DNA of 5,130 nucleotides, taken from contig CALFYU010000168.1 in the NCBI GenBank assembly GCA_937952455.1, positions 1 through 5,130 of the forward strand, written 5' to 3'. The notes under the pieces were generated by a model. The model was not told the DNA's origin. It searched no databases and saw only the letters and a list, made by a program, of their open reading frames with translations. The position numbers were made by a program, and so were the translations under genes. The stretch is from an uncultured Planctomycetaceae bacterium (lineage in GTDB: Bacteria; Planctomycetota; Planctomycetia; Planctomycetales; Planctomycetaceae). Every line of letters begins with the position of its first letter. Within the stretch, counting starts at the first letter, position 1. This document shows positions 1-5,130 of the stretch, one piece after another.

Positions 1-666
<666 letters not shown>

Positions 667-667
<1 letters not shown>

Positions 668-726
668 TTTGATTTCTTCCTCCTGATGACGAGCAACCGC
701 TCAAACATCAGACGGCAGGATCAAAG
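667..726 (+). other. Composite hairpin at the 23S 3' end, possible processing structure
   Basis: CTTTGAT (667-673) pairs perfectly with ATCAAAG (720-726). Nested inside are CCT (679-681) with AGG (717-719), CTGATG (683-688) with CATCAG (706-711), and GAGC (691-694) with GCTC (699-702), closing a four-base AACC loop. The result is a long interrupted stem whose base sits at the predicted mature 3' end of 23S rRNA. A role in 3' processing is inferred. The pairing itself is visible. Confidence 0.5.
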
Positions 727-836
727 CCTACGAGCAAAACTAACAAGACGTCAATTTTGTCGAGCCAAATTGTCACAGACAACGCGGCGAGTGAAGAGCG
801 GCCAGGACCAAAAATCCAGCTAGCGCACTCGCTAAT
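668..836 (+). other. 23S-5S internal transcribed spacer
   Basis: This spacer of about 170 bases separates 23S from 5S rRNA in the same transcript. I see no tRNA in it and no convincing coding frame. It is less GC-rich than the flanking genes. It contains several self-complementary segments: a composite hairpin starting at the 23S 3' end (667-726), a 6-bp hairpin (752-757 with 767-772), and two competing stems just before 5S (821-825 with 830-834, or 787-793 with 826-832). Such stems are typical places for rRNA processing enzymes to act. That role here is inferred. Confidence 0.85.
752..772 (+). other. Short spacer hairpin
   Basis: CAATTT (752-757) is an exact inverted repeat of AAATTG (767-772), with a 9-base loop. 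The stem is AT-rich and therefore weak. No T-tract follows, so it is not an intrinsic terminator. It is probably only part of the spacer fold. Confidence 0.3.
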
Positions 837-948
837 TTCCGGTGACTATACTTGGGAGGCCACACACGTTCCCATTCCGAACACGACCGTTAAGCTTCCA
901 GGGCCGATGATAGTGCATACCAGCGCGAAAGTAGGTTATTGCCGGAAT
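837..948 (+). rRNA. rrf: 5S ribosomal RNA
   Basis: This is a complete 5S rRNA of about 112 bases. Helix I is formed by TTCCGG (837-842) with CCGGAA (942-947), continued by wobble pairs. The conserved CCGAAC segment is at 877-882. The GCCGATGATAGTG block (903-915) and the GCGAAAGTAGG block (924-934) match the conserved helix and loop regions of bacterial 5S, for example E. coli GCCGATGGTAGTG and GCGAGAGTAGG. The ends are taken from the helix I pairing and may be off by one to four bases. It lies about 170 bases after 23S and is followed directly by a terminator, the usual last position of an rRNA operon. Confidence 0.95.
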
Positions 949-958
949 CATCCAAACC

Positions 959-993
959 AAAAACCCCCGTTGCAAATCGCAGCGGGGGTTTTT
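959..993 (+). terminator. Strong intrinsic terminator of the rRNA operon
   Basis: A 15-bp near-perfect stem is formed by 959-973 with 979-993, with a 5-base loop (974-978). The pairs include five A-T at the base, CCCCC (964-968) with GGGGG (984-988), and only one G-T wobble. The 3' arm ends in TTTTT (989-993). The A-run on the 5' side mirrors the T-run, so the element could also stop transcription coming from the right. It lies 10 bases after 5S and closes the rrn operon. Confidence 0.93.
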
Positions 994-1043
994 GCGTGGG
1001 CTCAGAATGCTACCCAATTCTTTGCAGTCGCATGACTTTTCGC

Positions 1044-1073
1044 TTACCCCCGCCGGAGGCGGACCGGTATACT
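1044..1073 (+). promoter_or_regulatory. Possible promoter of the DUF1501 gene
   Basis: TATACT (1068-1073) differs from the sigma-70 -10 consensus at one base and lies about 43 bases before the start codon. The best -35 candidate at 18-base spacing is TTACCC (1044-1049), a poor match. The -10 sits within an almost perfect 12-base dyad (1064-1075, CCGGTATACTGG), which might be a repressor site. A separate promoter is expected because a strong terminator precedes the gene. Planctomycete promoter consensus is poorly known, so this is tentative. Confidence 0.35.
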
Positions 1074-1115
1074 GGCCGATGATGCGTCCACCCTGCGGCA
1101 TCCGGAGACCTCGTC

Positions 1116-2459
1116 ATGCTCACGCTGGCCGGTCGAAAATATTTGCTCTGCGATCGCTTGCCGCGCCGCAACTTTTTGAAAGTCGGCGGCGCCGCTCTCG
1201 CCGGGTTGTCGCTGTCGCAGTTGCTGCGGGCTGAGGAGCAAGGCTCCCGCCGCGACCGGCACAAAGCAGTGATCATGGTCTTTCTGCCGGGAGGACCATC
1301 GCACATCGATACGCTGGACCCCAAGCCCGAAGCGCCGGCTGAAATCCGCGGCGAATTCGCGCCGATTGCCAGCCGCGTGCCGGGCATCGACGTCTGCGAG
1401 CATCTGCCGTTCATGGCGGCCGCCATGGACAAGTTTGTACTGATCCGCTCGATCGTGGGAGCGGTGGACGACCATGCCTGCCACATTTGCTTTACCGGAT
1501 TTCCGCGGCAAGGTCCCGCACCGGCCGGGGGGCGGCCTTCGCTGGGGGCGTCGGTTTCCAAGGTGCTCGGCCCGCTCGATACGGCGATGCCGCCGGCGGT
1601 CAACCTGTCGCGGCCGATGATCCATCCCCCTTACAACGATCCCGGTCCCGGATTTCTCGGCGTGGGGCACGCCGCGTTTCGTCCCGATGGGCAGTCGCTG
1701 GAAAACATGACGCTCAACGGTGTCGCCGCTGCGCGATTTCGCCACCGCCAAGCGCTATTGAGTTACTTTGACAACATCCGCCGCGAAATCGACACCACGG
1801 GCATGTGGGAGGGAATGGATACGTTCAACCGGCGGGCCTTTGAACTGGTCACCTCACCCCGCATGCGAAATGCGCTCGATCTGTCGACGGAAGACCCCAA
1901 AGTCGTCGCGCGGTACGGGCCGGACAATCCCGAATTGGTCCCGGAATTCAATGCCGCGCCGCGGATGACGAGCGATTTCTTGACGGCCCGGCGGCTGATC
2001 GAAGCCGGGGCGCGGTGCGTGACGGTCTCGTTCGGTGCGTGGGATTGGCACTATACGAACTTTTCCGGGCACCGTTCGCAACTCCCCTATTTGGACCGCG
2101 GATTGTCGGCGCTGGTGGAAGACCTGCACGCCCGCGGGCTGGACCGGGATGTGTTGGTCGTCGCCTGGGGCGAATTCGGCCGCAGCCCCCGCGTGAACAA
2201 GGCCGCCGGCCGCGATCATTGGCCGGGCGTCTCCTGTGCGATGTTGGCCGGCGGGGGACTGAGGGCTGGACAGGTCATCGGCTCGACGAGTCGCTGGGGG
2301 GAATCCCCGCACTCGCGGCCGGTGCACGTGAAGGACGTGCTAGCAACGATCTACGACCACCTGCAAATCGACGTCGCCGATCTCACAATCCCCGATCTGG
2401 CCGGCCGCCCACAGTATCTTTTGGACCGGGGCGAAGTGATCCGCGAACTGCGGTCGTGA
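1116..2459 (+). CDS. DUF1501 family protein, Tat-exported
   Basis: The product has 447 residues, a usual length for DUF1501. The family belongs to the alkaline phosphatase/sulfatase-like superfamily and is strongly expanded in Planctomycetota. No reaction is firmly known for it. The N terminus has a twin-arginine motif (RRNFLK, 17-22) and a hydrophobic stretch ending near LLRAE (36-40), so export by the Tat pathway is likely. Family hallmarks follow: GGPSHIDTLDPK (59-70), WDWH (309-312), GEFGRSPRVNKAAGRDHWP (352-370) and a C-terminal GRPQYLL...GEVIREL block (430-445). The conserved His and Asp residues are candidate metal ligands, by inference. The start is supported by GGAG at 1104-1107, 8 bases before ATG. 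The usual planctomycete partner, a DUF1549/DUF1553 (PSD1) cytochrome-type gene, is not on its 5' side: the rRNA operon is there. The small membrane-protein gene follows after 33 bases. The family call is confident, the function is open. Confidence 0.93.
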   Translation: MLTLAGRKYLLCDRLPRRNFLKVGGAALAGLSLSQLLRAEEQGSRRDRHKAVIMVFLPGGPSHIDTLDPKPEAPAEIRGEFAPIASRVPGIDVCEHLPFMAAAMDKFVLIRSIVGAVDDHACHICFTGFPRQGPAPAGGRPSLGASVSKVLGPLDTAMPPAVNLSRPMIHPPYNDPGPGFLGVGHAAFRPDGQSLENMTLNGVAAARFRHRQALLSYFDNIRREIDTTGMWEGMDTFNRRAFELVTSPRMRNALDLSTEDPKVVARYGPDNPELVPEFNAAPRMTSDFLTARRLIEAGARCVTVSFGAWDWHYTNFSGHRSQLPYLDRGLSALVEDLHARGLDRDVLVVAWGEFGRSPRVNKAAGRDHWPGVSCAMLAGGGLRAGQVIGSTSRWGESPHSRPVHVKDVLATIYDHLQIDVADLTIPDLAGRPQYLLDRGEVIRELRS

Positions 2460-2492
2460 TTGCGGTGTCGAATCGGCAACGGATTGTTCGCT

Positions 2493-2939
2493 ATGCCAAC
2501 CGATCAAAAAACTAACGCGACGCGTTCCGCATGGTACTCGTGTTTCTGGGAGGCCGGTTTCGGCCCGATCTTGGTGGCAACGCTGTGGCTCGTCATTTTC
2601 CCCGCCGTTTATCCGACGCCGATCGGCGACGGCGTTATCCCAAACTGGCTGTTCTTTTCGCCTGCACGGCTCGCTTTCTGGTTCTACCTCTTGCTTTGCC
2701 CCGCGGTGGCATTGCCTGCCGGACTGCTCCCGATGGCTCTACGCTTCGTGATTGACCGGCGGCTTCGCGGGCGAATCCACAAATTTGCCAGCTTGGGCGC
2801 TTTCATGTTTGGTATGGTGATGAGCTGTGTCTGGCCCTTGATGATCTATCGCGCCAATCCTGACGGCAAACGGTCAGCCGCACACGATCGCCAAGTGCCA
2901 GTCCGTTTATCATCACCAACTAACGGTAGCGGTTCGTAA
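2493..2939 (+). CDS. Hypothetical small membrane protein, three predicted TM segments
   Basis: The product has 148 residues and I do not recognise its family. It has three hydrophobic stretches, about 22-41, 58-83 and 99-119. Between the second and third is a short basic loop (DRRLRGRIHK, 88-97), which would favour a cytoplasmic position for that loop. The segments are rich in Trp, Phe and Pro. The polar C-terminal tail of about 29 residues looks disordered. The ATG at 2493 is preferred, with a weak GGA at 2481-2483. The frame is also open from a TTG at 2460, directly after the previous stop, which would add 11 residues with no hydrophobic or conserved character. The gap to the DUF1501 stop is 33 bases with no terminator, so co-transcription is plausible. 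The gene ends 17 bases from the convergent TPR-like gene. Regular hydrophobic segments in a clean frame support a real gene, but the function is unknown. Confidence 0.72.
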   Translation: MPTDQKTNATRSAWYSCFWEAGFGPILVATLWLVIFPAVYPTPIGDGVIPNWLFFSPARLAFWFYLLLCPAVALPAGLLPMALRFVIDRRLRGRIHKFASLGAFMFGMVMSCVWPLMIYRANPDGKRSAAHDRQVPVRLSSPTNGSGS

Positions 2940-2956
2940 AGAACTGCCTGCCGTCG

Positions 2957-4018
2957 CTACGGAGCCCCACCGTTAAGCGCCGCGCGGGCTTCGCCCGCGT
3001 AGGGGGTGTCGGCGTAGCGGGTGGCTACCTCGCGGAATAGGGTGTTGGCCTGTTTGGTTTTGCCGGCCGATAAGAGTGCGTGAGCCGCTTCCAGGCTGGC
3101 GCGGGCGCCGAGCTGGCGGTCGTGGTCATAGACCAGCGGGACCCACAAAAAGGCCTGGGCGGCGCGCAGCGGCTCTTTTGCCGTGAGGTATCCGCGGCCC
3201 AACAGGTAATACGGCCCGGCTCGCAATCCTTCGGGCATGGTTTCAATCTGCGCGGTCCAGGTTCGCAGGTCGCCGGCGGAGACGCGTCCGCTGCGAATTT
3301 GCGGTCGCCACAACTGCCCGCGGGCCAGGCCCATGATGCGGCTGTCGGGATGTGAGCTGAGCTTTTTGAGAACCTGCGCCGCCGTGTCGCCGTGCTGCGG
3401 ATCGTCGATGAGAAAACTGGCGCCGAGCAGACGGGCGGCGGCGAGAGTCCCCTCCATCCACTGCCGCGCGAGGATGACGTCGTCGGCAGTCAATTCGCGG
3501 GGCATCCACAACAGCGGGATGTATTTGTAATAAAACGTGTCGGGGTCGCTCTCGACGATGGTCAGGAACTTGCTTCCAGCGGCGCCGTAGTGACCCAACT
3601 GCATTTCACACTGGACCGCCAGCGCCAGAATTTCCCGGCGGACCCACCGCCTCGGTTCTTCGGCCAGGGCCATATCTAGCCACCGCAGAGCCTCGTCCCA
3701 CCGCCGTCCCTCAATCGCGACCAGGGCCGCTTGATGATTGGCCGAGCGGGTGTATTCTACAGCGGCGACGTCATCCACATCGTAGGAACGCTGTTCGTTG
3801 CTGGAGGTCAATTCAATATCGATCGTCCGGCCGGTGTATTCGAGAATCCGCCCGGAAACGCCGATCGAGGCCCCGTTGGACTGGCGGATGACGACACGGT
3901 CCTTGTCCTCAGCCCGCGCCGCTGCGGCCAGCATCGCAATGACGACGGCCGCCCGGGCGACATGGTGCAAGCGGCGTGTGAGAGCAGCGGCTTCTCGGTA
4001 GGTTTTTGCAGCAAACAT
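2957..4018 (-). CDS. Secreted TPR-like repeat protein
   Basis: The product has 353 residues. A Sec-type signal peptide is visible: basic residues RR (15-16), a hydrophobic core (about 20-34) and a probable cleavage site after ARA (34-36). The mature protein begins with a short beta-rich region (about 41-87) that reads like a small SH3-like or strand module. Alpha-helical repeats follow, resembling TPRs at about 94-160 (AALVAIEGRRWDEALRWLDM, 97-116) and again at 266-349 (AAHALLSAGKTKQANTLFRE, 311-330). TPR proteins usually bind other proteins, so a periplasmic scaffold or partner of the upstream vWA protein is a reasonable guess. The start ATG (4018) lies only 7 bases after the vWA stop and has no strong ribosome binding site, which suggests translational coupling. 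An upstream start at 4096 would overlap the vWA gene and bury the signal peptide, so I rejected it. Confidence 0.85.
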   Translation of the reverse strand: MFAAKTYREAAALTRRLHHVARAAVVIAMLAAAARAEDKDRVVIRQSNGASIGVSGRILEYTGRTIDIELTSSNEQRSYDVDDVAAVEYTRSANHQAALVAIEGRRWDEALRWLDMALAEEPRRWVRREILALAVQCEMQLGHYGAAGSKFLTIVESDPDTFYYKYIPLLWMPRELTADDVILARQWMEGTLAAARLLGASFLIDDPQHGDTAAQVLKKLSSHPDSRIMGLARGQLWRPQIRSGRVSAGDLRTWTAQIETMPEGLRAGPYYLLGRGYLTAKEPLRAAQAFLWVPLVYDHDRQLGARASLEAAHALLSAGKTKQANTLFREVATRYADTPYAGEARAALNGGAP

Positions 4019-4025
4019 CGAAGCA

Positions 4026-5030
4026 CTACCGTTGCGACAATTCTTTGATGTCGAAATACCGATAACTGCCGAGGTTTTTGCGGGCGAGTTCGGCAAGGAA
4101 ATTGTCTTTCAGGTCCAAATGCGGTCCGACGCCGAATTCGATGCAGTGGATGCGTGTGCGGCCGCCGTTGAATTGGGTGACGTGTGTCATTTCGCGATTG
4201 CTGATGCGGTCGTTCTGGTCGGCGTCGGTGAGAAAGTAGATCACCTCAGGCGCCAACTTGAGAGCCATCATCAGGGCGGGGACGTGATTCGTTCCTCCGG
4301 TCGGACTTCGTTCATCAATGAAGTTGTAGGCCAGTCGTTTGTTGGCATCGTTGGCCCAATAGATATCCTGGGGACGTCCCCGTCGCTCCCAAGGATAAGC
4401 GTCTCCATTGTAATAGATCACTTGGAATTGCTGCGTCGGCTCCAGCAGCGAGATGCTGCGCTTCAATTCGGTTTTGGCAAAGTAGATGGCGTTGTGGCTA
4501 TGCATGCTGCCGGAGCAGTCGATGACGAATACGATCCGCGTCCCTTTGTCTTTCGCTCCGAAAAACTGCGTTTCGCCGCGGCCCGAGGAGAGGCCGCCGG
4601 CGGGCGGCGGCGTGTTCGCGGGGCGAATCGGCTCAAGCGGCGGAAGTTCGACGTCAACGTTCGCCGGGCCAGGGGCGAAGACGTCCTCCAACGGCAACGG
4701 CATTTCGACCAGTTCCTCAACCAACGGCTCGGTCGTCAGCTCGGCGACCTGATCGGCCTCTGTCTGCTCTTCGACTGTCGTTTCCTCAGTTTGGGTTGTT
4801 TCCTCCCGCTGATCGGGTGTCTCCGCCGGGTTCTTGACGAAGATGTCGACCACGCGGCCCGAGTCATCCATCCCTTCGGTCATTCCGGCCCGCTGGAAGA
4901 ATAGCGCCACGCCGACGAACAGAATCATGTGGAAACCGAGAGACATCAGCCAACTGGGCAGAAAAAACGCGGGCAGCAGCCATTCGGGCCAGCGCCGTCG
5001 AAACTCGCTATTTTCGCGTTTTTGCGGCAT
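4026..5030 (-). CDS. Membrane-anchored vWA domain protein with TonB-like anchor
   Basis: The product has 334 residues. The short N-terminal tail is basic (1-13). One membrane helix follows (about 17-45) containing SLGFH (30-34), a SxxxH spacing like that of the TonB anchor. An acidic, Thr/Glu/Pro-rich linker (about 67-142) should span part of the periplasm. The vWA domain covers about 164-330. Its MIDAS metal site looks complete: DCSGS (171-175), Thr247 in GGTN and Asp269 in FLTDAD. Such domains bind a divalent metal and mediate protein-protein contacts. Similar anchored vWA proteins are common in Planctomycetota. The ATG at 5030 has GGTGAG (complement of 5037-5042) 6 bases upstream, a good ribosome binding site. 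The frame stays open to the window edge, so a longer form cannot be fully excluded. It is the first visible gene of a pair with the TPR-like gene. The precise role is unknown. Confidence 0.9.
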   Translation of the reverse strand: MPQKRENSEFRRRWPEWLLPAFFLPSWLMSLGFHMILFVGVALFFQRAGMTEGMDDSGRVVDIFVKNPAETPDQREETTQTEETTVEEQTEADQVAELTTEPLVEELVEMPLPLEDVFAPGPANVDVELPPLEPIRPANTPPPAGGLSSGRGETQFFGAKDKGTRIVFVIDCSGSMHSHNAIYFAKTELKRSISLLEPTQQFQVIYYNGDAYPWERRGRPQDIYWANDANKRLAYNFIDERSPTGGTNHVPALMMALKLAPEVIYFLTDADQNDRISNREMTHVTQFNGGRTRIHCIEFGVGPHLDLKDNFLAELARKNLGSYRYFDIKELSQR

Positions 5031-5036
5031 GGCAAA

Positions 5037-5042
5037 CTCACC
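5037..5042 (-). promoter_or_regulatory. Ribosome binding site deciding the vWA start
   Basis: On the minus strand this reads GGTGAG, matching the GGTGA part of the Shine-Dalgarno consensus, 6 bases before ATG at 5030. It favours that start although the reading frame is open further upstream. The basic-then-hydrophobic order of the N terminus also fits this start. Confidence 0.6.
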
Positions 5043-5130
5043 GAACGGCGGAAGAGAAAGGACACCGCCATCTCGAAACTCAGCCGGACGGGGTGTGAAT
5101 AGGTGGGGGAGGGGACGTCTATTAACAAGT

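Noticed and set aside
668..836. Possible tRNA in the 23S-5S spacer
   Set aside because: No cloverleaf, T-loop consensus (GGTTCRA) or acceptor pairing was found.
1010..1751. Two long open frames on the minus strand (197 and 235 residues) opposite the DUF1501 gene
   Set aside because: They are antisense to a confidently identified protein gene in GC-rich DNA, where mirrored frames stay open by codon bias. The translations are Arg/Ala/Gly-rich with no recognisable domain.
2981..3000. GC-rich hairpin CGCGGGC/GCCCGCG (2983-2989 with 2993-2999)
   Set aside because: It lies within the 3' end of the TPR-like gene and results from the codons for AGEARAA. No T-tract follows on the minus strand, so I do not call it a terminator.
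4019..4096. Upstream start for the TPR-like protein at 4096
   Set aside because: It would overlap the vWA coding end and place 26 extra polar residues before the signal peptide. The ATG at 4018 gives a normal Sec leader.
4032..4904. 290-residue open frame on the plus strand opposite the vWA gene
   Set aside because: It is long but fully antisense to the vWA gene, whose MIDAS motif, membrane helix and ribosome binding site are clear. The plus-strand translation shows no coherent domain.
5031..5130. N-terminal extension of the vWA protein, or an upstream gene, in the last 100 bases
   Set aside because: The vWA frame has no stop up to the edge, but there is no ATG, GTG or TTG in that frame within the window, and a good ribosome binding site sits before ATG at 5030. 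The other frame starting with TTG at 5128 overlaps the vWA gene and looks like a shadow. A TAA-TAG pair in the third frame (5119-5124) could end an upstream gene, but only a few bases of it would be visible.

Overview
The window looks like a piece of a Planctomycetota chromosome. The grounds are a DUF1501 protein with a twin-arginine leader, a membrane-anchored von Willebrand factor A (vWA) protein of a type common in that phylum, and a secreted TPR-like protein beside it. The protein genes are GC-rich. Genus and family cannot be fixed from the sequence alone.

Left third (1-993, + strand): the distal end of a ribosomal RNA operon. It holds the 3' part of 23S rRNA (domain V from about E. coli position 2233, then domain VI), a 23S-5S spacer of about 170 bases with no tRNA but several self-complementary segments, a complete 5S rRNA, and a strong intrinsic terminator. 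Open frames across this part are meaningless.

Middle (994-2939, + strand): a short intergenic region with a plausible promoter, then a Tat-exported DUF1501 protein. A small protein with three predicted membrane segments follows 33 bases later. The two may be co-transcribed, but I see no functional link between them.

Right (2957-5030, - strand): a two-gene unit transcribed leftward, convergent with the middle genes. The first gene encodes an inner-membrane-anchored vWA protein with an acidic, proline-containing periplasmic linker and a MIDAS metal site. The second, 7 bases downstream, encodes a secreted alpha-helical repeat (TPR-like) protein. Both products should act in the periplasm, and the spacing suggests coupled expression. 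The vWA anchor carries a SxxxH pattern like the one in the TonB membrane helix, which raises the possibility of an ExbB/ExbD-type energising partner. Such genes, if present, would lie beyond the right edge. The last 100 bases (5031-5130) hold only the leader of the vWA gene.

Most of the window is ordinary. The features most worth a second look are the TonB-like anchor on the vWA protein and the alternative RNA structures in the 23S-5S spacer.
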